Shown piece after piece: positions 30,581 through 42,845 of a DNA stretch of 64,000 bases. The stretch covers positions 114,501 through 178,500 of the forward strand of contig JAKJHU010000330.1 in assembly GCA_022316685.1 (NCBI GenBank), given 5' to 3'. The notes below the pieces were generated by a model. The model had not been told where the DNA came from and made no database searches. It saw only the letters and a program-made list of their open reading frames with translations. The position numbers and the translations under genes are program-made. Each line of letters starts with the position of its first letter. Position 1 is the stretch's first letter. Source of the DNA: Progne subis subis. Taxonomy: Eukaryota > Chordata > Aves > Passeriformes > Hirundinidae.

Positions 30581-32700
30581 ATGTGAGGGGGATGCTGAGG
30601 GCAGCACAAGGGGCTGACAGTGCCCAGCCTTGCTGGGGCTGTGCCAGGAGGCCCCAGGGCCTCAGGACAAGGTGTCTCCTCACATCCCTTGGTGGCACAG
30701 AGGCTGCTGTGCCTCAGGACACCAGGACTTGGCTTCTCTTTGTCCCCACTTGTCATCATTGCCTCCAGTTCTCTGCTCTGGCTGGAGCCTGGGGACACTT
30801 TCTCTGTCCTGTCCCTCAGTGGGACCCATTAAAACTTCAAGAAACTTTGGAGTTGGATTCTGACTTGGAGTTCCTGAGAGGTTTCTTCAGCTCCCTCTCA
30901 GGGACTGATGTTCAGGGCCTGAGCACAAAGCCCAAGAGGTTCATTAAAGTCCTTGTGCTGTGTCTGTGCTGCTGAGCTGGGCTGGGCTCCTGGCACAGAA
31001 GCACCTCCTGGCAGCCAAGAAGAGCTTCAAAAACACATCTCTCTTGATTAGCAACTCTTCTCCCAGCCCAGCAGGGCTGGGGCACTGCCTGCAGCCACCC
31101 CGGGCACAGCACACAGGCACAGAGAGCTTCAATCACTCAGGGCTGGGAAGGAGCTGAGAAGTGACTGCGGGAGAATCACTCCCAGCCCTTGGCACAGGAA
31201 CCTCTGGCTGCAGGACAAGGCAGCTGCAGCTCCTGCAGGGATCTCCTACAGCTGCAACATCCCAATGCCTACAGACTCTGTGAGTACAACTCTCTGAATT
31301 TTCTGGTGCAGGGGAGGGAAATGCTCATGAAGCTGTAACACATTGAGAGCTTCTGCCCATCCCCAAAATATTTTCAATACAAGGATTTATTTTCAAAATA
31401 GGGCTTTTCCTGTGTCTTTGTTTTCATTTTTTAATATTATATAATGAGGGAGGGGGAGAACACATGATAAAGCGATCATTAATTTTGGCAAATCCCTGGG
31501 ACATCTAAACTCTTAATGATGTGGCTTAGTCTGAGCTGTCCTTTCTCTAAACTGCAAACAACCAGCCCCCAGCCAGTGCCCTGAGAACAGGCAGGGTTCT
31601 GTAGGGCCAAGGGGAGTGCACAGAGATTTGGGGTCTGTGAGTGCTGGCAGGGAGAGCTCAGGCACAGGGAAACACCTGCAGGAGGAAAATCTCCAGGAAG
31701 CAGAGAGAAGATGAGGCAATGAGAGAGAACAGACCCCAGAAATGCTGTGGCAGGGAGAGTTTAGAGATCTCCACAGGATCCCCTCCAGTGCAGCCCCTCC
31801 CTCTGAACAAGCCCCCTCCCTCCTGTCCCCCAGCCAAACCTCTGCCCTCCGGGCTGGGAGTCCAAGGTGTGAAGCCCCTCCTGTGCAGGCAGAGCTGCAG
31901 CAGAGCCGTGGGGCAGCTCTGCAGCCCCGGGCCCAGTTCCCTCTGCAGAGCACAGGGCTGGGAGCAGCTGCCCGGCACTGGGGGCTCTGGGAGGGGGCAC
32001 AGCTGGCTCAGGGTGATGCTGTCCCCAGTGCCCGGCTGTGGGCAATGCTGTCAGTGCAGCCAGAGAAGGAGCTGCACCTCCCTTAGTTCAATGCCATCAT
32101 AGGGACACTAGGAAGTCTCCCTGAGATTTCAGTCCAAGCTGGGAGCTTCAATCCAGGGTGCAAACCTGTCCTGTAGCATCTTTGTGTTATCTGAATCACC
32201 CCTGGGGAAAGGCAGAGGTGTTCTGACACTGAAAATGCTGTTGGCTTGGTGAAATGAGCAATGTGAGTCCTCGGATAGAAAAGTGAAGCTGCACCGTGGT
32301 GGATCCATCTGCTCTCAGCAATATCTGGTGATCTTTAAAGAAAATGTGGGAGTGTGAACAGCCTCCATTTGAGAAAAGTGAAAGCCCAGAGAAACTCTGA
32401 ACAGAATGAACTGACAGACCAAACCTCCAGAGCCTCCACTCATCATCTTGCCTTGAGGGACCTCACTGTTTTACCAGAGGGCAGCACAAAAGCTGAGGGT
32501 TTCTGATATCCAAGAATACAAGGAGAGACATGGGGAGAGATTAAAAAGAAAACTGCAGAATGCTTAAACACAAAAGAATGACCCTGTGTGTTATAGAGGA
32601 GGAGGTATGGGAAATTACTTAGATTTTGCTTACACATATCTCCTCTAACTCCTCACTGTCCTTTGCTTCATAAACAGGACTCCATGGCCAGGCACAGCAA
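30581..32700 (+). repeat. Upstream part of olfactory-receptor duplication unit A
   Basis: Blocks 30600-31250 and 31640-32060 match 49850-50580 and 51520-51990 upstream of the intact receptor. No coding motif. A conserved acceptor-like AACAG just before GACTCCATGGCC (about 32675-32690) suggests a 5' untranslated exon joined to the receptor coding exon, as usual for this gene type. Confidence 0.7.
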
Positions 32701-33637
32701 ATGTCCAACAGCAGCTCCATCAGCCACTTCCTCCTGCTGGCATTGGCAGACATGCGGCAGCTGCAGCTCCTGCACTTCTGCCTCTTCCTGGGCATCTCCC
32801 TGGCTGCCCTCCTGGCCAACGGCCTCATCATCAGCGCCGTAGCCTGCGGCCACCTCCTGCACACGCCCATGTTCTTCTTCCTGCTCAACCTGGCCCTCAC
32901 CGACCTGGGCTCCATCCTCACCACTGTCCCCAAAGCCATGCACAATTCCCTCTGGGACACCAGGACCATCTCCTACTACAGGATGTGCTGCTCAGCTCTT
33001 TTCTATATGTTCTTCATAGTCAGCAGAGTATGTCCTCCTGACCACCATGTGCTACGACCGCTACGTGTCCATCTGCAAACCCCTGCACTACGGGACCCTC
33101 CTGGGCAGCAGAGCTTGTGCCCACATGGCAGTAGCTGCCTGGGCCAGTGCCTTTCTCAATGCTCTCATGCACACAGCCAATACATTTTCCCTGCCCCTGT
33201 GCCATGGCAATGCCCTGGGCCAGTTCTTCTGTGAAATCCCCCAGATCCTCAAACTCTCCTGCTCAACGCTGCTACCTCAGGGAACTTGGGCTCATTGCTA
33301 GTTAGTGTCTCTGTTGGTATTAGGTTGCTTTGTGTTCATTTTTTTCTCCTATGTGCAGATCTTCAGGGCTGTGCTGAGGATCCCCTCTGAGCAGGGACGG
33401 CACAAAGCCTTTTCCACCTGCCTCCCTCACCTGGCTGTGTCTCCCTGTTCCTCAGCACTGCCAGTGTTTGCTCACCTGAAGCCCCCCTCCATCTCCTCCC
33501 CATCCCTGGATCTTTCCCTGTCAGTTGTATATTTGGTGGTGACTCCAGCCCTGAACCCCCTCATCTACAGCCTGAGGAGCCAGGAGCTCAAGGCTGCAGT
33601 GTGGAGACTGATGACTGGATGTTTTCAGGAACATTGA
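32701..33637 (+). pseudogene. Olfactory receptor pseudogene A (OR14-like)
   Basis: Odorant GPCR remnant. The ATG at 32701 opens a normal N-terminus and TM1-TM2 (PMFFFLLNLALTDL). Compared with the intact paralogue there is a net +1 shift in the region 32973-33030, where the first extra base is in CTCCTACTACAGG, so the frame leaves before DRYVS. A second +1 shift lies near 33270 (extracellular loop 2/TM5). The rest (KAFSTCLPH, NPLIYSLR) is recognisable to 33637. Non-functional as read. Confidence 0.9.
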
Positions 33638-34739
33638 ACTGCTGGCCAATATTTGTAAATCACTTGCAATAAAAATGATTCGTGATAGTACTTGTTACTT
33701 TGGTTGTGGGATATTTTTCCTTCCATTTCTTTTTTCATGTTGTCCAGAAAGAAATGTCATTCTAATATAACATGTATTTTTGGTTACTTCTTGCATTGCA
33801 ACCTAAGACTGGCTTCCAGGCTCCTTGCCCAGGCTCTCTCCAGAACATGCCCAGGCCTATGCTCAGCAGAGAAAAGCCCCGTGAGCAGCCCCAGGGTGGC
33901 CGTGGGCAGGCTGGGGGCAAACAGCATGGCTGGGGCTCTGCAAGGTCCCTGGGGGAGATGGGAAGGAGCAGCAGAGCAGGGGCTGATCCATCCCCACTGC
34001 ACTGGACACCCCAGAGCAGCGTCCCAGAGCGTCCTCATGCACCTGCCAACAACATCCCCCCTCTGCAGCCCTGGCCTCTCCCCCAGCTCACACAGGTGCC
34101 GCATCCTTGCAGGCACAGACACGGCAGCACTGGCTCAGGAGCCCCTGTTTGCACTGCCCAGAGCAGGCGTGAGCACACCCATGGTGTTGGTGTGGGGACA
34201 TGAACCTGAGGGAGCACAAATGCCATCATCAGCCCATGGGGCCAGGAAGGGCTGGGGGACAGCAGGGAAACCACTCAGGTTTGTGGTGGCCTCTGAAGTC
34301 ATCTAGAAAGTTTGTTCCCATGAGCTGTGAGTTTCCTATGCCACTGCAGATGTTGTTGCTCAGAGCCAGGGCTGCCTGGCAGCCACCCCCAAACTGCCCG
34401 TCAGCATTTCCTTTGCTTAACCTGGGACTTTCTTTACCCTTCCATGCTACAAATTTCTTCCTTTTGCCCACCTCTTTTCCCTCCCCTGCAAACAGCCCAT
34501 CTCCTGGTTGTCCCTTTCCTCTCTGGTCCCACTCCCCAATTCAGTTCCTGAGTTCCCGGCACCATGGGAACATCCCCTGGGGAGCAGGGATCATCCTCCA
34601 AGTGCTTCAGGAATTGTCTGCAGGCCTCCTGCAGTGCCTCGTGCTGCTCCCTTGCCAGAGGCACCACAGGCCAGCGGGGCACATCTGGGCTGCTGTGTCT
34701 GGCTGTGGGGCTCCCTGTTCTGGGCAAGGAGGAGGAGCT
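33638..34739 (+). repeat. Downstream part of duplication unit A
   Basis: Matches 54090-55000 (direct) and 43870-42960 (inverted). Open frames on both strands are shared by copies but are GC-rich shadows. No gene recognised. Confidence 0.75.
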
Positions 34740-35571
34740 GCAGAGGCTCTGCAGGACTGACAGGATGGGCTTTGGGGCTGTGAGGAGAAGCTGAGGGACC
34801 TGGGCTGCTGGACCTTCTGGAGAGGAGGCCCAGGGATCATCCTGCAACTGCTGCAAGGGTGGTTTCAGAGAATCACAGAATCATCAAGGTTGGAAAAGAC
34901 CTTGGACATCATCAAGTCCAAACTGTGCCCTGACACTGCCTTGTCTCCCCTGAGCCTCCTCTTCTCCAGGATAAACAACCCCAGCTCCCTCTGCCACTCC
35001 ACACAGGACTTGTGTTCCAGACCCTCACCAGCCTTGTTGCCCTTCTCTGGACACGCTCCAGCCCCTCCATGTCCTTCCTAAGCTGGGGGACCCAGAACTG
35101 GACACAGCACTCGAGGTGCTGCCCAAAGAGTGCTGAGCACAGGGGAAGAATCGCTGCCCTGCTCCTGCTGACCACACCATTCCTGATCCAGGCCAGGTGT
35201 CATGGGCCTTCTTGGCCATGTGGGCACACTGTGTGCTCATGTCCAGCCTGCTGTCCATCTATCCTCCTAGGTCCCTTTCTGTCTGGCTGCTGTCCAGCCA
35301 CTCTGTCCCCAGCTTGTCAGATCTTTTTTCCTGGAGAAAAGGAATCTCACGGGAGTCTAGGCAGTTTTCAGGGTGCAGATTGGACTTGATGATGTCCAAG
35401 GTCTTTTCCAACCTTGCTGATTCTGTGATTCTCTGAAACCACCCTTGCAGCAGTTGCAGGATGAGCGCTGGGCCTCCTCTCCAGAAGGTCCAGCTGCCCA
35501 GGTCCCTCAGCTTCTCCTCACAGCCCCAAAGCCCATCCTGTCAGTCCTGCAGAGCCTCTCCAGTGCAGGGG
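34740..35571. repeat. Inverted repeat (arms about 200 bp) around a CR1 3' end
   Basis: 34740-34943 is the reverse complement of 35361-35571 with few differences. The interval contains a CR1 LINE 3' end. Could form a hairpin with arms of about 200 bp and a loop of about 420 bp. Confidence 0.85.
34867..35310 (-). mobile_element. CR1 LINE 3' end
   Basis: Plus-strand text begins AATCACAGAATCATCAAGGT (the inverse of a CR1 3' terminus). Inverse-strand codons resemble the CR1 ORF2 C-terminus (LEHK, RELGL.ILEKR patterns). 5'-truncated, as usual for CR1. Confidence 0.8.
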
Positions 35572-35634
35572 AAACACTGGGCAACTGAATAGCAGAATCA
35601 ATATGATTTTAGCAGAAGTAGTTCCTTTTTTCTT

Positions 35635-35645
35635 TATATTTATTT

Positions 35646-35676
<31 letters not shown>

Positions 35677-35680
35677 TTGT
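35635..35680. repeat. (TTTA)n(TTGA)n microsatellite
   Basis: TTTATTTATTTA followed by six TTGA units. Confidence 0.95.
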
Positions 35681-35699
35681 TTTTGTTAAACTCCAGTTA

Positions 35700-36430
35700 A
35701 AGATTCTAGCACTACTGTCCACACGTACAGGTGTCTCTCAATTGGCTGAGCCACTTGTTCACAAGGCAGGCACACATCCTTCAGGACACCAAATTGCTCA
35801 AGCGTCCATCCTCATGTTGTGTGTCCTCTAAGTTTTGCATTGTTTGTAAACAGTTTGTCAGGCTCTTGGTTCTTATTTGTAGTCCTGTTGCTATCTCAGT
35901 AGCCTTGAGGAATCTTGAGAGCTCCCTGGGCAAGGAGCCTCAAGCCCTATCTTACAATACAAGATTTATACCAAAAAAGATGTATTCTATTACCAGTCTG
36001 TGAACACCAGCTGGGGCAGGTTGTTTATCTCTTCCATGACCCATTCCCTCATATCTCTGATGGAGGATCTTCTCTTAATGGGCCAGCTGTTAAAACCAAA
36101 TGGGGCAGTGTTCTTGTTCTCTTCCCTGACCCATCCTCCCTCCAGGGAGATATCTTCTGTTAATGGGCCATTGCCACTTTGGGAAGGGCTCTGGTGACCC
36201 ACGGTTCCTGTGACCCACGCTGAGAAGTCACCTGTCCCTTTCTCTGCCCCCTGGCAATGATGTGAGGTGGGACTGAAGAACATGAGGGTCTGGCCATGGT
36301 CCCATCATTGTATTTGAGCCCATCTCAGGTCATTTCTGGATGGGCTCTGCCCCAGCCCAGCAGAGTGTGACCTCAGCCCTGCCTCTGTCACAGCCGCTGT
36401 GCCTGAGCCCTGCAAAGCCTAAAGGTCACT
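35700..36430. other. LTR-like remnant, no gene
   Basis: A unit of about 95 bp ending TGTTAATGGGCCA-like occurs twice (36030-36110 and 36110-36175). The surrounding text resembles degraded LTR sequence. Confidence 0.35.
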
Positions 36431-37960
36431 GTCATGGGTTCGCACAGCTTTGGTTTTTAGTTAGGGAGGAATGTGAGGTATTACCCTGTCAGGACCCTAG
36501 GAAATAGTTTTAGAAAGGACAAGGACCTATCAGAAGCCTGGTTTGAGATATTGGCATCCTGCTTTGGCCACTGAGCATGTTGAATGTGACTTTGGGCAGT
36601 ACCCATATAAATCCTGGGTTTGTTCAGGTCAGGCCCTTTTCCTCCTGCTCAGCTGAACAGGTAACATCCAGTGGGTCCTACTGCTCCCCACACCCCACCT
36701 CCCCCTTTGGGCGGAAGCTCGCCCGAGGCCCAGCCGGACTCCATCGGCTCCCCGGGGGGAGGAGAGGTTGCAGCTTAACATCAACCACTTTGAAAAAAAC
36801 CTCCCCGGAGACCCCAGAGCAGGGAGGGATCTCCCCTGATAACAACTCTGGGCCCGGTTTGGCCGAGGCTGCCCCGATTGTCACTGAGGGGTGGGCAGAG
36901 CTCTCCTCCCGCTCCCCTCCTCCGGTGTCTTCCAGACGGAGAAGAAAGAGTGGAGGGAGGAAACCAGGCTGATCTGAAATGGAGAGACTGCTGCCTGGAG
37001 CAGAAATCACATGGCCACTGCAGGCCTGGGCAGAGTTAACCCTGTCCTGGCAACATGGAGCTTCCAAGGCCTGACCCTTCCCTGAGAGAGAAAAGAAAGA
37101 GACAGAGGGGACGTAGGAAAGACACTGCATGAAGTCAGTGGAGCAGGAGTGAAAGAACCGATAAAGATTATTAGATGAGGGATTGAGGATGTGGACATTT
37201 TTAACCAAACTTTTCTGCTGTAAACTATGGAGAAATGGACTGTTTCTTGTAACATCCTAATGTTGTTTTGAGGGAATGCTAGTTCTAGTCAAAGTTGGGG
37301 ATTGATATGATTGAGATTTAAGTGGGAATCTTAAAGCCCCTCACTCCTGGGAATAAAAGGAGGTCTCAGCATTTGAGACCAAGATGATTTTAGAGAGGAA
37401 GTGATTTGAAGCCCTGGCTCTTGGGGTAAAAGGAGGTCTCTATTTCTTTTGAGATGGAAACTATTTTAGAGATAACAGAGAATCCTTGTTTTATACTAGA
37501 AGAAGCTTTCTTAAACAGTACCCCAGATACACTGAGAGGCCCATGAGTAGCCAGGGGAAAGGCTGCTAATGGGTGGAACAGCACAATCTGCAAAAACTCC
37601 AAACAGTTGTAAATTTGTGACATTGAGAGCCCCAGGGCTGTTTTTGTCTTGTGGCGAATGTGTCCATAAGACTCTAGAGAGACTCCTCTCCCTAAGTGAT
37701 GAAAGATTATGTTTAAATGGTGAAACTGACTGAAAATCACAGGTTGTGTCTCTCTGTGTTGTTTGTAAGAAAGTTAACAGTTTGGAAGGGAAGAGTGTTT
37801 TGAAGTTGCATTTTGGGTTTTTTTGAGTGGGTTTTTTTACATCTGTTCCTAACTTTTCCATTCTTCTAGTGTGTGTTAATAAATCTGTTTACTTTTTAAG
37901 CTTGAGCCTGCTTTGCTTTCTCCTGATCCTCTCCCACAAAAAGAGAGTAAACACTAAGAT
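36431..37960 (+). mobile_element. Probable ERVL-type LTR
   Basis: Starts TGTCATGGGTTCGCAC. A TATA-like CATATAAATCC is near 36604 and AATAAATCTG near 37879, followed by a U5-like block shared with 47860-47938. The unusual length suggests an internal insertion. The end is not defined by a clear CA. Confidence 0.45.
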
Positions 37961-38048
37961 CACTACACTAAATTTAGCAAGCAAAATTTGACAAATGTGT
38001 AGTCACTACATTAATTAGTGTTTCTGCCCTGTTTTAACTAAAACCATT

Positions 38049-38125
38049 ACACCTTCCTGTGGAAAAGAACTGTCCTTCTTGTCCAGGTGCCCATGGCCAC
38101 AATTGGGATTCCACCTCCAGCATTG
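38049..38125 (+). repeat. Single copy of the GAAAAGAACTGTCCTTCT repeat unit
   Basis: Matches the core of the tandem array at 48540-49350 (CCTTCCTGTGGAAAAGAACT, CAGGTGCCCATGGCCA, ATTGGGATTCCACC). Confidence 0.8.
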
Positions 38126-40499
38126 CCTGTTGTGAGAGACTGGAGGAGATTGTTGGCTGGAAACACTTTTGTGTGTGAGGGAGGAAGGGGCAGGTCCAGC
38201 CTTGCCCTGACCTGAAACCCCAGCACTGCCCTGCCCTGGAACCCCAATCCCCCCAGAGCCTCTATCCCAGCCCAGCAGTGTCTGCCAATGCCCTGGCACA
38301 CCAAAGGCAATGCTCCACAGCCACCTCTGCAGCCCCCAGCCCATCTCCTGAGAGACCAAGTGACCCAAAGTCCCTCCTGGGGGAAGGGCCCAGGAAGACC
38401 ATGGGGTATTCAAGGCTGACCACAAGGCAAGCACACATCTTGACCCCACCTCCTCTTGGAATTTCTATCTGAACACAGCTGGAATCCAGGAGTTGGTAGC
38501 TGTGTGGGTGCTTCTCTATATCTTATTTGTCTTTCTCTCTTTCTGTGTTGTCATCTTCAAATTCCCTCCTCTTGCTAATTTGGAGTAACTTAAAATTGAA
38601 CAGGCTTAGAGTTTGCAAAGTTGAATGGGACAAGTTAATGCTTTCAGAAGTGTTTCTTGTTGATTGAATATTGTATTAAACCGTTTGCCAAAATTTCTCT
38701 GTTTTTTCTAAAGTTGTCAGTAAAGTCTGTTTTGTTGTTTTGAGCTCCTGAGAATCCCTTGTTGGTATTTCTCCAGTGCATCCAATTCACAGTACACAAA
38801 TAATTGTAATTCCTTTTAATGTCTAAGTGAGAGAGTTGTTTGGGGGGCTGGGGGTCAGGGTCTTGTGCTGTCCTGTTTGGCACAGCCCAGGCAGGGCTTT
38901 CACAGCCACATTGCACACTCCATTTCCCATCTGCACCTGCTGGTGCCTCTGACCTCTGCTTTCCCAGCCCCAGGGACGCTCTCCTTGTCTGCCCATTCCC
39001 CACGGTCTCTGGGCAGGGATGGCCTCAGTGGGGGCTGCTGACAGCCTCAGACACTTGGAGGCTGCTGCTGGATTTGACTTCTCCAGAGGCTTGTTCAGCC
39101 TTCAGCTGTTCAGTGCCCCAGGGCTCATTAACATTCAGAACCCCTTAAAAGCCAAGCCTCTGGGAATAATTTCATTTAGGTTTTCAAATTTTTGTAGTTA
39201 ATTAACCGATTTCTGAAGTGTATTAAAAGTGAATATATATTTACAAAAGGCAGTGAGAAAAGATATTTTATGTCCGGTTCAAGTTTTGTTTCTGTTAATG
39301 CCTTGGTATGTGCAATCTCCAGTTGACACTGAATCCAAGTATATTCTAATGCAGTTTGAATAGATATGAAAATCAAGATCCTTTATGTCTGACGCTCAAT
39401 CAGACTCTGTCCTACTCCCACCCCACCATTTCCCCCATCCAAGCCCTGGGACTCAGAGCAGCCTTGTGCAAATCTGAGCTCCCTCCACCCCAGGCTGCAC
39501 CTGCAGGTTTCAGCTCCTTGGCTCCAACTCCCACCTGCTTTCCTTGGAGAAGGCATTGCCCAAGACACAGAGGGATGTTCATTTATTGTCAGCCAACAAA
39601 CCCAAGGGAAGGCACAGCTCCATCAAATGCAAAAGTCATTCTTCTCCCTGGCTCTGCCCTGCACCTGATCCCCACAGCCTGTCCTGTTTCCTTCATCCCT
39701 CCACTGCCAGGGACTTTCTGGGACAAGAGAGCTCTGCTCTGATTATGGAAGGGAGGTCCACATGTAGCCACTGGAGTGAGAGGCACAATCCATCAGGTTT
39801 CTGTCCTTTGAGGGAACAGGAACTGGTGACACTTGGATGCACAGAAAGGTTTCTCTACATGGCCAACATAAGAAATTTGAAGAATATAATTTAATAAACA
39901 TCAAAACACTTCCCTCAGCTCCTTGTGACATCCCAGCACCATCTGACCTATCCACCATCCACAAGGGATTCCCATACACAAAGAATTTTCAACCAAGACA
40001 TGAGAAGAGGTGATATATAAGATAAAAATACAACTAAGATGATGACAGAGGTGTTACAAAAACTTGTGAAAGACTGAGCAATTCCCTGAAGCTCCAAGCA
40101 TGAAGCCAGTCAAGGGAGACACATTGCACTGACAAGAGAACAGCTGCAAGACATAGATCCAGCTGCTCTACATGAAGAGATGTCCTTAGACATGGCCATT
40201 CAAACAAGAGAGCTGGAAACACCTGAACGAAGAGGGTCATGAAATATCAGACTGAATGTTGCTGGCAAAGATAGAAGGGAACATCAGTGTTTCTTCTCCT
40301 GCCCTCTGCAGAAGAACCCAGTAGATCCAGGAAATTCTTGTTCCTGGTGGGAAAACTTTGCCACTTCTTAAAAGTACTTAAGTGACCCAGAGAATAGAGA
40401 TTTGGTTGTATATTATGAAACAAAAAGGTATTAAAACCTATGCCCCGTTCCAGGCAGACATCTGTTGTGTGCCCATGCACAGGCAGCGCCTCTTGTGCC
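38126..40499. other. No gene recognised
   Basis: Mixed unique sequence. Open frames are short and without motifs. No clear repeat boundary. Confidence 0.45.
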
Positions 40500-41869
40500 C
40501 TGAGGTGCTGAGCTGGGATTGGCATCTCTCAGAGAGGAGCTGAGGGAGAGCAGAGCACCTTGCAAGCTGCAGGTCCCTGACAGCCCCAGAGGGCTCCTGT
40601 CCCATAAACATCTGCTCTGCTCCAAGCAGGAACAGGGACCAGCATTGTGCCGGGATCATCAGAGAACTGAGGTGTGTGCTGGAATTCAATCCCCTCCCCA
40701 TCCCACAGCAGCCCTGCATTTCCCTTCTCCAGCCTTGGTCTCCAGCACAGCCATGGAGGCTCTTTGGGCTCTGCACTTTCCCTGCAGCCACCAAGGGCAG
40801 CTGAGCTCTGCCTTTGGCACAGTCAGCCCTGCCCAGCCCAGGCAATGCCCAGCAATTCCTTGTGTGTGCCTGGCCTTGCTGTCAGCCCCGGCAGCGGCTG
40901 CGTGGCCCCTTTGTGCCGCGCTGGCCCAGCCATGGTGCCACAGCCCCTGTGCAGGCGCAGGGCAGGACAGGAGCATTGCAGGGTGGGAACGGCCCCTGTG
41001 CCGTGGTGCCCACAGCAGCCTTGGGGCTCTGTGCCCCATGGCCTCCCTGCTGGGCAGCCTCTGCCAGCTCCTGCACAGCCCGTGGCACCTGTGGGGCTGC
41101 ACAGACAGCCCTGCCCCGGGCTCTGCCGGGCTCTGGGCCAGCAGAGAGGCCGGGCAGGGCTGGCCATGGCCGGGAACAGGCCCTGAGCCCCGCAGGAGGA
41201 TGGAGCTGGGCCACAGCCAAACTGCCCCGCAAACCTGGGCTGAGCAGCCAGGGCTGGCAATGGCTGGGGACAGAGGCTGGCGCTGACAAATGTCCTGGGC
41301 CGTGTTCCTGCTCTGTCCATGCCACCAAGGGCACAGAGCAGCCTCCTCTCTGGGCCACTTGCCTGTTTTCAATGCCTTCCACAGGCGCTGGCCCTGCCCC
41401 ACAAGGCCTGGGCTGAGTCCTGCCCCTGCACGCTCACACAGGCTGAGATGGACACTGATGGTTTCTGTGGCAGGCTCTCTCAGCCCAGCCCAGCTCCCTC
41501 CAAGCTCTGCCAGCTGTGCTGAGCTCTCGGCAGCACCAAGGGCCTCTCCCCAGCACAGCCCAGCCGGCTCTGGCCCCACAGCTCTGCTCAGGGCAGGCTG
41601 CTCTGGGCAGGGGCCCCACGGCCTCAGCCCCTCGGAAGGGCACAGCAGCAGCTGCAGCTCAGACAGGACTCAGCCCCAGCCATGGGCAAGGTGCTGGGCC
41701 AAGGGAAAAGGAGGCTCCCTGTGTGCCCTGCTCCCCTCTCCCTGAGGTGCTGAGAGCTCTGCAGCCCCTGCTGCCATCCCATCTGCCCAGGCCAGCACAA
41801 CAGCCCCGGCCTTGGGGCCTTCCAGAGCTGCTCCTGCTCCAGGCCCAGGGCCAAGGAATTCATGGCGTT
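40500..41869. other. GC-rich stretch, no gene recognised
   Basis: Open frames up to 297 codons occur on both strands across the same bases, with Ala/Gly/Pro/Ser-rich products and no domain. This is the pattern of compositional bias, perhaps an old GC-rich repeat or LTR. Confidence 0.5.
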
Positions 41870-42310
41870 CCTCTGAGGCCTGATGGAACCAAGAGGCCAC
41901 TGTGACACTGCAGGGACTTGTGGAACCATGCAGAGCAGGAACTTATGTCATGATTGGGCCATTGTGAAACTGCAGGGCCCCATGGAACCAAATAGTGAGG
42001 GTGGCTCCTCAGAGACCCTTGGAATGACAGAAATATTTGACAACATGGTGCCCCTTGGGACCAAGAGGCCACTGCGACACTGTGGAACCAAGGAGATCAT
42101 TGCTGCACTGCCAGATCTCATGGAACCAAGGATCCATTATGACACTGCAGGGCCTTGGGGGGACCAAATCAGCATTTTGATACTTCAGGGCCCAAGGATC
42201 CATGGGACTTAGTGACACCAAGGAGTCCCATGCAACGAAAGGGGCATTGTGACACTGGGAGGCCTCATGAAATCATGGAGACCTTTGTGACACTCTAGGG
42301 CCTAATGGAC
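41870..42310 (+). repeat. CATGGAACCAAGG minisatellite, locus 2
   Basis: About nine irregular units of 40-60 bp: CATGGAACCAAGG, then CCATTGTGACACTGCAGGGC with variation. Confidence 0.85.
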
Positions 42311-42845
42311 CTAAGTTAGCACAAATTGGGCAGGGCTGCTGATCTGCTGGAGGGCTCTGCACAGGGCCCTGGACAGGCTGAATCCAGGGACCAAATACAA
42401 CAATATGAGATTTAACAAGTCCAGGTACTGAGTCCTGCACTTTGGCCACAACCGCCCCTGCAGCGCTATAGGCTGGGCACAGAGTGGCTGGACAGTGGTC
42501 AGGCAGAAAGGAACTTGCAGGGACAGATGGACAGCAGGCTGGACATGAGCCAGCAGTGTGCCCAGGTGGCCAAGAAGGCCAGTGACACCTGGACTGGATC
42601 AGGAACAGTGTGGCCAGCAGGAGCAGGGCAGTGACTCTTCCCCTGTGCTCAGCACTGGTTGGGCAGCACCTCAAGCTGGTGACAGGTCTGGAACACAAGT
42701 CCTGTGAGGAGCAGCTGAAGGAGCTGGGGTTGTTTATCCTGGAGAAGAGGTGGCTCAGGGGAGACAAGGCAGTGTCAGGGCACAGCTTGAACATGATGAT
42801 GTCCAAGGTCTTTTCCAACCTTGGCTGATCCTGTGATTCTCTGAA
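42310..42845 (+). mobile_element. CR1 LINE 3' end
   Basis: Plus-strand CR1 tail, longer than the other two copies (starts within an ORF2 C-terminal stretch). It ends TCCTGTGATTCTCTG. It borders duplication unit B at the equivalent place to the CR1 in units A and C. Confidence 0.8.

Noticed and set aside
32668..32943. Acidic Gln/Glu/Gly-rich frame antisense to the receptor genes
   Set aside because: Recurs at all three receptor loci only because it is the shadow of the conserved receptor coding sequence.
40686..41579. 297-codon minus-strand frame and overlapping plus-strand frames
   Set aside because: Mutually overlapping GC-rich frames without motifs.
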